Source: Paraspadella gotoi (Eukaryota; Chaetognatha). Taken from it: a stretch of 64,000 nt of DNA. The notes beneath the pieces were generated by a model. The model had not been told where the DNA came from and made no database searches. It saw nothing but the letters and a program-made list of their open reading frames with translations. Numbering within the stretch: position 1 is the stretch's first letter; each line of letters begins with the position of its first letter. The stretch lies in the NCBI GenBank assembly GCA_051294375.1, contig CM119269.1, positions 11,944,896 to 12,008,895 of the forward strand, read 5' to 3'. Made by a program: the position numbers and the translations under genes. Positions 45,001 through 56,676 of the stretch are shown one piece after another.

Positions 45001-47168
45001 ATGCTTCCAAGCTTTTTCTCAACTCTCGCTGAATCATCGCAAACATTTATAAACCTTGCGTAACCTTTGTAAACCATCGACCTTTCTTAATTTTTCTAAA
45101 CCCATTTTTGACTTTTTTAAACCCATACAATATTCAAAAAAACTTTTTACTTTTAAATGTTGCTTACGAAAAACATTTTTCCCTTCCACTCGATAGCAAC
45201 GTCAAGAATAACCAGTGGCTGCGCCAATGCATGGAAATTGCTTACAAGGGCTTAAACTGAACTGCTACTGCGTCAATAATAATATTTTTTTAAATTTGCA
45301 TCATTTTTTAACTTTTTCATTTTTTCAACTTTTATTATTTTTCAGCTTGCATCAATTTTTTAACTTCCATACTTTTTTTGTTTTTTATCAATTCAAATAT
45401 TTTTTGTTTGAATTTACATTTAGTTATGACTTACTGCAATATGCAAATTGGATTATAGTATTTTTTCATTAATTTTCTTTGATAGTAAGGTCTGGCGAGA
45501 TCATTATACTTTTAAGATTTTTTCTTCTATAGTGCTTTATATATGACGCATATATGTCATCAGTAAAAGATATGAAAATAAAACAGGTAATTTTGCATAT
45601 TTTCATATTTTGCAAAAATATTAAAAAAATTATTTTTAAAAATATTTACGATAAAAAAATCGAAAAAAACACTTGCTATTTTGTTGAAGAGCAGGTGCAA
45701 GTGAAGATCTAGTGGGTGCAGATAAAATTTTTTGAATGTTCCTTTGTAAAGCCCTCTAGTAGAATAGAGTTTATTAAAACCAAAACAGGCAAAAATTTGC
45801 TATTTTGTGTAAAGCGATGCAAGTGAAGATCAAGTGGGTGCAGACTTTTTATAGAAAGTAAAGGGAAAATGCTCATAGTAGAAAAAGTAAGAGACAAATC
45901 CTCGTAGTAGGTAGCAAAAGTTACAAAGAAGACGAAAAAAAAAAAACAACAACGACAACCAACGACCGACCGACCTTCAACTTTGCGAAATCAATCTCCT
46001 TCCTGATGTCGGCCACTGGCGGCTTGTCGTCGACGATGGGGCCTATGGCTGCGATCTTCTCTCGATACAGCCTCTTCTGGGCCTCGAAATCGGCCCATGT
46101 CTTTGAGCCCGGAAGGCACGGGGACCCAGTCGTCTCTATCTTCATAGACGTCATCTTTTTTTCAAACGCGGACGAGAGAGACAGAGACAGAGAGAGAGAA
46201 AAAAAATCAACGGAGCGATAAAAAATTTTTTGTGTTCGAGAAGCAAAGATCGTGTTTTAAATTCGTTCTTAATAAATTCGTCTAAACCTTAATGTTTTGG
46301 CTAAATCGTTAAAGTCGAGTTATAATGTATCAGTAGGACGCAACTAAACGTGGGAAGCCGATGTAGAATGACGGGAATGATGTTGACTATTGTGAGTATT
46401 AGGTTTCTTATAAATCAGATCAACCATGTGCAGGATTTCTCTTTATTTTCCCTTTTTTTACGCAAATCATTTCGCCTTTTGTTGACGGAAAAAAATTTAA
46501 AATTAACAAAATAATATTTAAATTTATTTATTTTTTTAAAATTCTGTCAATTCCTAGGTTCGTTGTTCGGGAAAATTATATTTCGGTGGCAGAAAAAGAA
46601 GAGACGTTGGACCAAATGACGGACGACGTCGAAAGGTAAGGTCAAGTGTTCGAATCCGCTGGAATTGAAATCGATTCGAGAAAAAAATTAATTTATTGTT
46701 AATAACTTACGGAATAGAGTTGACACTGTAATGCTAATCTAGAAAATAAATGTAGCGGCTTCTCAAATAAATCCAGAGTGAGTCAGAAAGACTATTTTCT
46801 GTAGAATAAAATTTCTTACTTTGTATAAGACGTGTTAAGTTTAAGTCTCAAATTATGATAGCTCGTTAACCATTCGCCGCTCATTTTAATGTCATGTTAC
46901 AATGTAACATTGTAATATGGTTTAACCCAACCTTCCCTCTCTTCCCCGCCCGACCTCAACAGCCTCGTGGATTTCCCCGACCTCTCACGCCTCCCTTCCC
47001 CAACCGAGTCTTCAATTCTCTCGAATCTCCGTCGCAGATTTGAAGAAGGAAACTTCTGCTCTTTTCTCGACGATGTTCTCGTTTCTGTCAACCCAAACAA
47101 ATTCTTCCCCATCTACAATCCTAAGGTGGGTCTCTCTCTCTCTNNNNNNNNNNNNNNNNNNNNNNNNN

Positions 47169-47256
<88 letters not shown>

Positions 47257-50200
47257 GGGGGTTAGGAGGATTTAAGGTTATATTTATATTATCATTTAAA
47301 AGAAGTCAAAATCGAGTCGGCGAAAGTAATTTTTTTGGTAGAAGGATCAATTAGATCATTTTTTTCGAGTGAATTGTTCATTGTATGGTGGACTAAAATC
47401 CACCAACCGTTTCATCAGCGGCCATTGGTGCCGGAGGCAAGTTATTCGCCTCCCAACCCAATGGTCTGGGGTTCCAGCCCGGTTTTCGCCTAGCAGATAA
47501 AGGGGATGGGACGCTTAACCTGCCTGTAACACGGTGTTACAGCCTGATCCGAAGTCAGGGATTGCTTATTAGAGTGGAGCACTCAAGAACAAAAAATTTA
47601 TTTGAATGATCGAACAATGATATTTAGATGTGAGATAGTATGATTAATTAGTACAAAAAATATTATTGTTCATATTATCTCGGAACAGAATAGTAAAATA
47701 TAATATATTTTGTAGATAATATCCTTATAAAATAGTAAATTTTAAAATAATTTTTTTAAAACTTTTAATAAAGATTCAGATTCTTTCAATCTCTCTCTTT
47801 TTTATATTTATATTATCATTTAAAAGAAGTCAAAATCGAGTCGGCGAAAGTAATTTTTTTGGTAGAAGGATCAATTAGATCATTTTTTTCGAGGTGAATT
47901 GTTCATTGTATGGTGGACTAAAATCCACCAACCGTTCATCAGCGGCCATTGGTGCCGGAGGCAAGTTATTCGCCTCCCAACCCAATGGTCTGGGGTTCCA
48001 GCCCGGTTTTCGCCTAGCAGATAAGAGGGATGGGACGCTTAACCTGCCTGTAACACGGTGTTACAGCCTGATCCGAAGTCAGGGATTGCTTATTAGAGTG
48101 GAGCACTCAAGAACAAAAAATTTATTTGAATGATCGAACAATGATATTTAGATGTGAGATAGTATGATTAATTAGTACAAAAAATATTTTGTTCATATTA
48201 TCTCGGGAACAGAATAGTAAAATATAATATATTTGTAGTAATATCCTTATAAAATAGTAAATTTTAAAAATATTTTTTAAAACTTTTAATAAAGATTCAG
48301 ATTCTGCATAAAAAGTTGAATCAAAAATATAAAACATGTTATCAAAAATTCTGTCATCTTCAATGTTTAAAATAAGAAAAAGGTGAAAATTCCTGACTTT
48401 TTTATTCTCTGTAGTAGAAACTTATAATGTTAAAACGTTTTAGTCATTTTTTGTGATCTAAACATTAAAATATCATATAACATATTTTATAAAAGTTTCT
48501 TAATTTTTTACAGGCAATCCAAATCAGTTCTTAAAATAAAAAAAAATTATTTTGAAATTTGACGATTTTATAAGGATATTACTACATAAATAATTGAATT
48601 TGCTATACTGTTATGCTAAAAACATTTTTAAAAGGATTTAAAATTCATTAATTAATGTCCATAGGCAGTAAAAAAATAATGTTAAGCCTCTGCTACGATC
48701 CCTCGCATTCCCAGGAAAAAACTAACTCTTTTCCAGTATTTGTTCAGTTACTATTAACAAAATTAATTTAATTGCACCATAATATATAATAGGCCAAAGT
48801 ACGGATTGTTAAAACGCATCTCCAGCTATTTCTAAATCATATAAGAGATACATATTGTGCACTTTAATTAGAAAAAAAAATCATGTCCCATGTTTTGGTC
48901 GCATGTTTCACTTCGTCTTCGAATATTGAATGCCGAAGAAAGTTGAGAAAACATTTTTTATTTTGAATTCCTTTTATCCCTATCTTCTTCAACCTTTGAA
49001 TAAAATATGTTTTCCTTATATCATGTCATAGTTCACTTTATAAATTAGTTTTAAAGTTGACAAGTCAAAAAGTCGCAGTTTTAGGGCTTTTATTATAATA
49101 TTATTAAACAAAAATAGTTAAATTGGGCCATTAAACGTAACAGAAAATAACAGTTTCAGACTAAGCTTTTAACACCTACAAATTATCAAGACCAATACTC
49201 TTTTCGTTTAGCCACAAATAATTTTAAAGACGAAATTTTTAAGTTTGTGACTTTTTGTGACTTGCCATTTAGTTTATGATAAAGAAAATTATATATTCAC
49301 ACACTCCCATTTATATAGGTTTAAAAGATTGGGTACTTTCTGACGTTGAGAAAAACAACAAAAAACCGCCATCCTTTTGCAACCCAAGGAAAGCGTAACA
49401 GGACCCTTGTTTTTTCTGAAAATCCGACCAGATTTTGCGGAAAGATTATCGCAAAATCTGTCGGAATTTATAAATTGCGTAGGCAACCAAAATTGAATAA
49501 AAACACTCCCGTTACCATTGAATACCTTTCTTAATAATGGCATATAAACGATTTTCTTTGATATGGCTCAATTGTAAACGTAGTAAGGATGGGAAGAGGA
49601 AAAGAAGATACAAAGAAAAGGAGATAGGAGGAGAAAACTGAAATAGGCGGGCCATAAGGCAAAAACAAAGATAGGGCAAATGGACATGGGGGGAAAGAAA
49701 TTAGTGAGCAAATAAAAGCTAGGAAATGGAGGGGAAAAATTGGAATAAGAAAAAGGGGAAAGAAAGGGAAAGAAGAGAAGGAAAAAGTGGGATGAAAGGG
49801 CATGAATGGCAGAAAAGGTAGGGGCGCAAAAAATGGGTAAGTGTACAGATTGAGAAGTAAGGAGGAAAGAGGAAGAGAGAAAATATGAAAGAAGAGAAGA
49901 AAAGAAGTAAGAAAAAGAATCAGGGAAAGCGTATGAAGAAAAAAGAATTCGTATCAGATAATCGTGCGTCTTACCGTAAAACTTTATGTAATAAAGACGT
50001 GAAAGATTCTTATGAGGAATTCGATCTTTAAAAATGATCTATACCATAGGAAAATCAACATACCTTAATATCTAAAATTAGTAATTAATGGAGATTAGAT
50101 AAACAATTCATTGAAGAAACATGTCTTAACGAGTGTTTTTTTAACTCATAAGAAAGTTTACCTGGACTGGGGACCCGTTCTAAGATCGATACAAAGGAGA

Positions 50201-52107
50201 TAAACTTGAGACTACGTTTGTTTTAAATGAAGTAAGCCTTGACTACTAAAACTGAATGAGATAAGAAAAGAGCGTAATTAATGTCAAGGTTCAGAATTTT
50301 CGTTGTCTAAAAGAGCGGCGATCGTACGTGAGCCTCAATCACTCAAGTCTTTTCATCACTGACTACCCTACTGCTTATATTGAACGGTTCTGTCACTAAA
50401 ACATAATAATAATTACTGTCTCTTACACTGTTTTTTTTTAAACCATGCAGTCGAAAATTTTCACAATCCTGTTCAGTTTCTAGTATAATTTTAAGTGCTT
50501 AAAACTTTTAACAAGGTGTCCTCAATCAGATTTTGCATTAGACCCACACACAATTGACCGGAAGTTGACGTTGACTACAACATGGAATTTTTCTCTTTTT
50601 TTTAATTGCAAGATAAGAAAATAGTTTTATAAAAATAATAATTTTTACTTTAAATTTTTTTTTAAAGGTTCCTACCCATAGTGGGCGTGTCCAAAACCGG
50701 AAATGACACTTAAAAACTGATAAAATACGCAATATTAATAATTTTTGATCTACTATAAATATAATGTTTTTTATTGTCATATGATAGTTGTATCACAAAG
50801 AATTATCATATATATCATAAAAAACTATCATAGCTCTAAATAGACAAAATAAATATCAGTTACAAAAGATTTGTTTCTTAGTAACTGTTAAAATTCAGAA
50901 TTAATATTATTTTTTTATTTTATTAAAAAACCAGTAACAGTCATAATAGATCAAAAAATTTAAATTATACATATTTTATTGATTATCGAGCACTATTTCC
51001 GGTTTGGGATCTGCCCACTATTGATGAAAACCTTTTTTTGAACATTTTTTGTCTAAGTACTACTTACTAAAAAAATTTTCTAATTGCGGGATAAGTAAAA
51101 ATCAACTGCCTAACTTTTCATTTGTAGTAAAAAGAAAAATTCCATATTGTAGTCCACGCCAACTTCCGGTAAATTGTGCGTAGGTCTAATGCAAAATCTG
51201 ATTGACGACACCTTGTTAATCGTTTTAAGCACTTAAAATTATACTAGAAACTGTACAGGATTGTGAAAATTTTCGACTGCATGATTAAAAAAAAAACAGT
51301 TTACTGTCTCTTCACTGGTGAGCCCAACTTCCGAACACAACAGCAAAGACAACACTTTCAGGCGACATGCCTCAACATGGCGATGAACTTTCCGCCAACA
51401 ACACATCCGGCAACATGCCTCAACTTTGTGACGAACTTTCCACCAACAACAACAATTCACTGAAGAGACGCAACAGACTTCTCCCTATGGGAGGGGGGGA
51501 TGTATGATGGACTAAAATCCGCCAACCGTTCATCAGCGGCCATTGGTGCCGGAGGCAAGTCATTCGCCTCCCAACCCAAAGGTCCGGGGTTCTAGACATT
51601 CATTGCAGAATGGTGTTTATAATTGAACAGCGAAAATTGGTCATTAATAAATAGACAATTAAACATGGATACTTATAGGAATTTTAATAAATTACAGGAA
51701 AATCAAACTTGAAAGATTTCGATTAATTATTAAACCCGGATGAAATTTGATAAAACTCAATAAAATAATGAATCCGTATGTATGCCGTGATTAAACCCGG
51801 ATGTTATTCAATGACTCGTGAGTAGAAGACGTAAACCTGGGATGTATTTCGCAATTATTAAATATGTAAAATAAAAAACCCGGTTGAAATTCGTATCCCC
51901 CAGTTTGTCAAATTGTACCAAAGTCGCTCTCTCGGCGAACTTCCGCCTCACATCTTCGCCATCGCCGACGCCGCGTTTCACCGAATGCTCAGGGAGAAGA
52001 AGAATCAGTCCATCATTCTCACAGGTAAGATATTGGGTCAGTTAGTCCGTGGTAACCTGGAACGCGGAACCTTATATTTAAAAGGTTTATGTAAAAACTA
52101 GAATTAT

Positions 52108-52189
<82 letters not shown>

Positions 52190-55100
52190 AGTTTCCCAAT
52201 ACATTGGACTAATCTCTGACGAAAAAAGCCAGAGGTTTTTAGTCGGATCTGCTTTCAGCAGATACCGACTGTCGGGCATTCACTTATATCATGTCAGAAC
52301 ATCGAATTATGATAAATTATGAACAAAGTTGAAGAGAGATTTAACAACGATTTTTATTTCATAGTGAAACGGACATGTTTCGACTCACATACGAGTCTTC
52401 TTCAGCGCAATTAACAAATTGAATTGGCGCTGAGAAGACTCGTATGTGAGTCGAAACATGTCCGTTTCACTATGAAATAAAATCGTTGAAAATCTCTCTT
52501 CAAACTTTGTTCTAAATCAAATCACAACGAAACAAAAAGGAAAAAAAACACAATGATAAATTATGCAAAAAAAACGATGTCCGTCGGTCCGTCGTCTGTG
52601 TGTCTGTCTGTCCGTCCGTCCGTCCATCTCACCTTAGCAAAAAACACCAATTACTCGTGAATGGATGGATGGATTGGAATGACATTTTGTGTGTGGTAGG
52701 GAAGTGTGTGATTGAGCTGGATATGAAGTTTCGATGGAATCGTCCGAGTGGAAATGAGTTTAAATGGAAAAAAACAAAAAATATATTTCACTATTTGAAC
52801 ACCAATTACTCATGAGTGGATGGGGCGATTGACTTGAAATTTTTGTATTTGGGTAGAAAAGTGTGTGATTAAACTGGAAATCAAGTTCCGATGGAATCGT
52901 TTGAGTGGAAATGAGTTTAAATGGAAAAAACAAAGAACCTGTTTCACTAATTGATTTTGCTTTTTTTTAATTTTAAATGTAAATGCAAGATGTATTAATT
53001 AATCAAATAATTAATTAGTTAATTAATCAATTAGTCAATTAATTAATCAATAATTAATTAATCAGTTAATTAATCAATCAAAACAAATTAATTGCATAAT
53101 TGCATAATTAATTAATTAAATAATTAACTTTAATAAATTAATTATTAATTAATTAAATAAATAATTATTTATTTATTAATTACTTAATATGATCGTGGGG
53201 CAGATCCGACATTGTTTGCTCAAACTTGTTTAAATATATTCTTGTGCCGGCCAATGTAGAATGATGCCAATATTGTTAATATTAAGNNNNNNNNNNNNNN
53301 NNNNNNNNNNNTCCGTCTGTGTGTCTGTCTGTCCGTCCGTCCGTCCATCTCACCTTAGCAAAAACACCAATTACTCGTGAATGGATGATGGATTGGAATG
53401 ACATTTTGTGTGTGGGTTAGGGAAGTGTGTGATTGAGCTGGATATGAAGTTTCGATGGAATCGTCCGAGTGGAAATGAGTTTAAATGGAAAAAACACAAA
53501 AAATATATTTCACTATTTGAACACACAATTACTCATGAGTGGATGGGGCGATTGACTTGAAATTTTGTATTTGGGTAGAAAAGTGTGTGATTAAACTGGA
53601 AATCAAGTTCCGATGGAATCGTTTGAGTGGAAATGAGTTTAAAATGGAAAAAACAAAGAACCTGTTTCACTAATTGATTATGCTTTTTTTTAATTTTAAA
53701 TGTAAATGCAAGATGTATTAATTATCAAATAATTAATTAGTTAATTAATCAATCATTAGTAATAATATAATTAATTAATCAGTTAATTAATCATAATCAA
53801 AACAAATTAATTGCATAATTGCATAATTAATTAATTAAATAATTAACTTTAATAAATTAATTATTAATTAATTAAATAAATAATTATTTATTTATTAATT
53901 AATTAAAATGATCGTGGGCAGATCCGACATTGTTTGCTCAAACTTGTTTAAATATATTCTTGTGCCGGCCAATGTAGAATGATGCCAATATTGTTAATAT
54001 TAAGTTTCAAGTAAATCCAACCATGGATATAGAAATATTAACCAAAATCGATGGAAAATGCACCACTTTGATGGAAGATTTTCGCCATAAAAGATTTTTC
54101 CTGAATCTGACTACCAGTTAAAAACTCTTAGAATTCCGATCGTTTGCTCCTCTTTTACTTTTAGTAGGGAAGTCTGGCGTTAAGCGTCCGAGATAAAAAT
54201 TAGCGAATAAAAAAGTCGTTATTTTACTCACTGAATAAAAATACTTAAAATACTTACAAAATACATAAAAGTACATAAAATTGATAAAATTATTATTGTG
54301 ATAACATTGTTCAATCACATGCAACACATCCAGTGCCCTTTTTTCATTTAAATAGACAGATATCAACTATAAATATCAGAATTAATTTTTCTTTTTGATA
54401 CAACAAGAGAACTGAACCTCCGTCGCTTGATGTCGTCAGGTTACTAGTAAATATGCGTTTGAGGATTCCAAATATGTTTTTAAAATTGACCTACGTAGAC
54501 GCGCATAGACGCGATATGCCTTGAAAGCAAGTTGTTCCGTTATTTCCTTTACATTTTTTCTTCAATTTATAAGAGTTTTGCGAGATGGGGGATCAGGTTT
54601 CCGGGAATTTAGGCTTTTTTTGTGGTCTCCCCACGATTCGAACACAAGACCGTAATAAATAGTATAAATATGGGCATATTTCGAAAGCTTGGCGTCTTGG
54701 GAAGCCGTTGCCGGTGGAGCGCGAGAAAAATTTGGTCATCTTGATATAAAAAAAGGGACCTAAAGTGGAATGGTTGACCTGGCAAAAAAAAAATTATCAC
54801 AATTTTTTTCTTTCCATGTCACAATGCTATCACAAAACAACTTTAATGCATCATGTGAGGCATCATATGAAAGCTAACGATGTCTGCCACATGTCAGCAC
54901 GTGAAAAAAAATTTTCTTTATAAAAATAAAAAATCACCAGACTACCCTACTTTTAGTTTAAATAAAAATTTAACCAAAATCGACTAATTCACTTTACCAT
55001 GATCATATCATATTAAAATAACTAAATAAAATGTAAAGGAAAATTTTGAGAGCCCTTCAGACACTTTGCCAGAGGATTCCTTAATTTGACGTCATTTGTG

Positions 55101-56310
55101 AAACCGGAACATATCTCAATCACGTTTATATTGTCTTGAAGGGAAAAAATCCTTTTCATTTCTATATAAAAATTTTTTTCGTACAGAAGCAGTTTATTTG
55201 TTCTGGCTTGTTTGATATCAAAATGTTGATGATTTGACAAGAGAAAAAAAATACGAGCCCTTCAGATGCAACAGGATCGGAATCAAGTGTTTTTACATCA
55301 ATTTTTTACTGGAATTTTTTTTACAGGAGCGTTTATATTGTCTGGTAGTCAGATTTGAACAAAAATATCCATTGAAAAAATCTTCTTCGATCTCTAAAAA
55401 CAACGTCAGCTCCTATGATACAGTATACTTGTCCTTTGGCTTAACTAGGACTAAGCTCTGATGAAAAAAGCCAAAGGTTTTTTTAATATATTCTTAAACA
55501 GGCCAATGTAGAATGATGGCAATATTGCTATTGTTAAGTTTTAAAAAAATACGACTATAAATATAGAAAATATTAAACAAAATCTTTGGAAAATCCACCC
55601 CTTCTTTGGAAGATTTTTGCCATAAAAGATTTTTCCTGAATCTTTTTCCAGTTGAAAACTAAATAAAAATTTCATCAAAATGGACTAATTCACTTTACCA
55701 TGATCGTATCATATTAAAACAACCAAATAAAATATAAAGAAAAATTTTGAGAGCCCTTCAGACATTTAGCCAGAGGATTCCTGAATTTGATGTCATTTGT
55801 TGAACAGGAACATACCTCAGTCACGTTTATATCGTTTTCAAAGAAAAAAAATCCATTTTATTTCTATATAAAATCAACGATGAAAATTTTTTTCGTCCAG
55901 AAGCAGTCTATTTGTTCTGGCTTGTTTGATATCAAGATGTTGATGATTTGACAAGAGAAAAAGAACGCAAGCCCTTCAGATACAACAGGATCGGAATCAA
56001 GTGTTTTTACATCAATTTTTTACCGGAATTTTTCCCAGGAACGTTTATATTGTTTGGTAGTCAGATTTGAACGAAAATCTCCATTGAAAATATCTTCCTC
56101 GATCTCTTAGTAAGAACGATGTCGGCTCCTAGCTTAATATGTTCTTACGTTGTCACTATAAATTAATGAATAATAATATTTCTTTTTATAATTGTATATA
56201 AATACTTTACAGGCGAAAGTGGCTCGGGCAAAACGGAGAGCACCCACCTGTTATTGCATCACCTCACAACGCTTTCGAGAAAGAGGACAGGTGCCGGCGA
56301 GATCGAACAG
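39901..56310 (+). CDS. MYO9: Class IX unconventional myosin (RhoGAP myosin), 5' part
   Basis: Six exons: 39901-39991, 41241-41415, 46558-46635, 46963-47125, 51904-52024, 56213-56310. All junction phases agree, giving 242 aa. Exons 1-3 encode a Ras-association-like domain ([48 protein letters not shown]), which in front of a motor is the class IX signature. Exons 4-6 encode the start of the motor: [33 protein letters not shown], then [20 protein letters not shown] and the P-loop GESGSGKT (exon 6, completed across intron 5). Class IX myosins are actin motors that carry a RhoGAP domain in the tail. The rest of the motor, neck and tail are missing from the window. Introns 2 and 5 hold large repeat blocks. 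Class IX is inferred from domain order and sequence pattern. Confidence 0.82.
40196..40388 (-). mobile_element. Ty3/Gypsy-like LTR fragment, inverted copy
   Basis: The minus-strand copy contains GTGGACTAAAATCCACCAAC, GCCGGAGGCAAGTCATTCGC, CCCAACCCAAAGGCC and TAACACGGTATTATAGCCTG-like sequence. It abuts a repeat R unit (from 40390). See the copies at 47391, 47917, 51506 and 57567. Confidence 0.6.
40390..41007 (+). repeat. Repeat R, tandem pair with spacer (myosin intron 1)
   Basis: Two R units (40390-40650 and 40816-41007) are separated by the same type of spacer as at 22171-22443 (CACTCAGGTTCCTCAAGCC, GAGAGGTGTCTGACAGG, GTAGCGTACCCTGAGA). The second unit lacks the middle segment. Confidence 0.7.
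41889..46154 (-). CDS. Nested minus-strand gene in myosin intron 2, small coiled-coil-like protein
   Basis: Proposed exons (minus): 46154-45975, 44945-44784 (least certain), 44448-44365 and 42020-41889, all phase 0, giving 185 aa. Exon 1 begins [20 protein letters not shown], then [20 protein letters not shown]. Exon 3 encodes [20 protein letters not shown] and IDMAIAWE. The last exon reads [20 protein letters not shown] and stops after DPNYRFRF. Acceptors are pyrimidine-rich (CTCTCTCTCAG, CCTCCTCAG). Exon 2 needs a weak donor (AACG|GTGGCG) or it would end at a TAG a few codons later. The segment [15 protein letters not shown] resembles the AKPxVDxKPP pattern of CFAP97/hemingway proteins, but the rest does not clearly match. 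Function unknown. Confidence 0.45.
42193..43260. repeat. Duplicated intron segments, first set
   Basis: The block ACCAGTGGCTGCGCCAAT (42200) recurs at 45213. The block with CCTGTTTTATTTTCATATC (42610) recurs inverted at 43020 and 45560. The block with GAGCAGGTGCAAGTGAAGAT (43146) recurs at 45690. Myosin intron 2 has grown by local duplication and inversion. Confidence 0.6.
43332..44080 (-). mobile_element. GTCGGATCTGC-TIR element, copy 3
   Basis: It begins GTCGGATCTGC with the hairpin ATCTGCTTTCAGCAGAT and ends GCAGATCCGAC. It has two tandem ~160-bp modules, each with CCAATTACTC, then a GGGTAG segment and GAGTGGAAATG. It is inverted relative to copy 1. Confidence 0.8.
44102..44310. repeat. 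Short duplicated segment
   Basis: The sequence with AAAACAGGCAAAAATTTGCT, GTGGGTGCAGAC and AGTAAGAGACAAATCCTC recurs at 45775-45915. Each copy lies just below a proposed exon of the nested minus-strand gene. Confidence 0.6.
47144..47168. other. Assembly gap (25 N) in a (CT)n tract
   Basis: The (CT)n tract begins right after the donor of myosin exon 4 (GTGGGT) and continues to 47253 beyond the gap. The true tract length is unknown. Confidence 0.95.
47278..48309 (+). repeat. Direct ~520-bp tandem duplication with LTR fragment
   Basis: 47278-47790 and 47808-48309 are near-identical. Each includes TCAAAATCGAGTCGGCGAAA, an LTR-like block starting TGTATGGTGGACTAAAATCC (47391 and 47917), TAACACGGTGTTACAGCCTG and a shared AT-rich tail. 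Differences are mostly 1-base indels. Its closeness to the 25-N gap suggests a recent duplication or an assembly artefact. Confidence 0.8.
48310..50370. other. AT-rich part of myosin intron 4, no gene
   Basis: Apart from a purine-rich low-complexity stretch (49590-49950) I see no repeat or coding signal. Confidence 0.5.
50370..51600 (+). mobile_element. LTR-element remnant (LTR tail, leader, PPT, LTR start) with nested MITE
   Basis: The order is LTR end (GAACGGTTCTGTC to TTACTGTCTCTT), a nested TIR element, then TTACTGTCTCTTCA followed by TGGTGAGCCCAACTTCCGAA (a primer-binding-site-like position), leader sequence with GGCGACATGCCTCAAC twice, a polypurine tract GGGAGGGGGGGA at 51487, and a new LTR start TGTATGATGGACTAAAATCC at 51501 that breaks off near 51595. 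An LTR of TG...CA form next to such motifs fits a Ty3/Gypsy-type element with a deleted interior. Confidence 0.6.
50424..51289. mobile_element. Long-TIR element inserted in the LTR tail
   Basis: The ends ACTGTTTTTTTTTAAACCAT and its inverted match, then GCAGTCGAAAATTTTCACAA on both arms, extend through GGAAGTTG-containing sequence for about 230 bases. The flanks share TTACTGTCTCTT on both sides, consistent with a target duplication of about 12 bp. No transposase is present. Confidence 0.7.
52113..52190. repeat. (CT)n microsatellite
   Basis: A long CT run shortly after myosin exon 5. Confidence 0.95.
52322..52551. mobile_element. Hammerhead-family hairpin insert with 13-bp TSD
   Basis: The inverted arms run from AACAAAGTTGAAGAGAGATT to the matching AATCTCTCTTCAAACTTTGT. 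Each arm has ACGAGTCTTC/GAAGACTCGT, GAGTCGAAACATGTCCGTTT and AATAAAA. The insert ends with an A-rich tail (AACGAAACAAAAAGGAAAAA). It is flanked by ATGATAAATTATG on both sides (52309-52321 and again at 52553-52565). The host element is otherwise continuous with its family, so the boundaries are clear. Confidence 0.75.
52430..52474 (+). ncRNA. Decayed hammerhead-like motif in hairpin arm
   Basis: GCGCTGAGAAGACTCGTATG then TGAGTCGAAACATGTCCG. Stem II is perfect (GACTC/GAGTC) and GAAA plus ACATGTC are kept, but the 5' core reads CTGAGA instead of CTGATGA (one base lost). The opposite arm reads CTGAAGA. Stem I pairing (GGCG with CGTT) is possible. Activity is unlikely in this copy. Confidence 0.4.
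53287..53311. other. Assembly gap (25 N) between near-identical flanks
   Basis: The sequence before the gap (52595-53286) is repeated almost exactly after it (53312-54003), including the unique tail GCCGGCCAATGTAGAATGAT. Confidence 0.95.
53312..53928 (-). mobile_element. GTCGGATCTGC-TIR element, partial copy 5
   Basis: Near-identical to the 3' two-thirds of copy 4, differing by small indels, and truncated by the N gap. Confidence 0.75.
53947..56130. repeat. Duplicated segments in myosin intron 5
   Basis: Segment 53947-54120 (GGCCAATGTAGAATGATG to TTTTTCCTGAATCTG) recurs at 55485-55660. Segment 54960-55360 (AATTCACTTTACCATGATC to TCGGAATCAAGTGTTTTTAC) recurs at 55680-56080. Together they form a two-part direct duplication with diverged copies and no coding frame. 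Confidence 0.7.
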
Positions 56311-56676
56311 GTGCGAAACTGCGAGTTCCCTTTAAATAGCTAAAATTACAAATTACAATTCTGTATTGCATATAAAAAAATTACTTTATTTATACTATCA
56401 ACGAATCGTTTATTTAAAATCGAACATCGAACGGACAAAAAAATACGAAATATTGGCAGCAAGGCTAAACATACTACTAATTATATAAACTAACATTTCT
56501 ACGGACGAAGAAAGAATAATTTTAAAAAAAATTAATAATAATAATAATAATGGAATCTGAGAAGGAAAAGAAAAGCAATGAAGTTGCGGAAGAAAAAAAA
56601 GGAATTGGATATTATTGTTTTTGTTTTCGTTGTTGTCGTTGTTGTTATCCCCCGTTCGACAGTCGTTCACAGTTGT

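Larger units (their letters stand above)
52242..53210 (-). mobile_element. GTCGGATCTGC-TIR element, copy 4, with nested hairpin
   Basis: It begins GTCGGATCTGCTTTCAGCAG and ends GGCAGATCCGAC. It has two ~160-bp modules and is interrupted after ATGATAAATTATG by the hairpin insert at 52322-52551. Confidence 0.8.

Noticed and set aside
50538-50780. Minus-strand open frame inside the long-TIR element
   Set aside because: It lies in the arm of a palindromic element and shows no transposase motif.
55445-55485. CTCTGATGAAAAAAGCCAAAGG as another hammerhead candidate
   Set aside because: CTGATGA is present but there is no GAAAC with a following stem III, and the similar sequence at 52210 reads CTGACGA.
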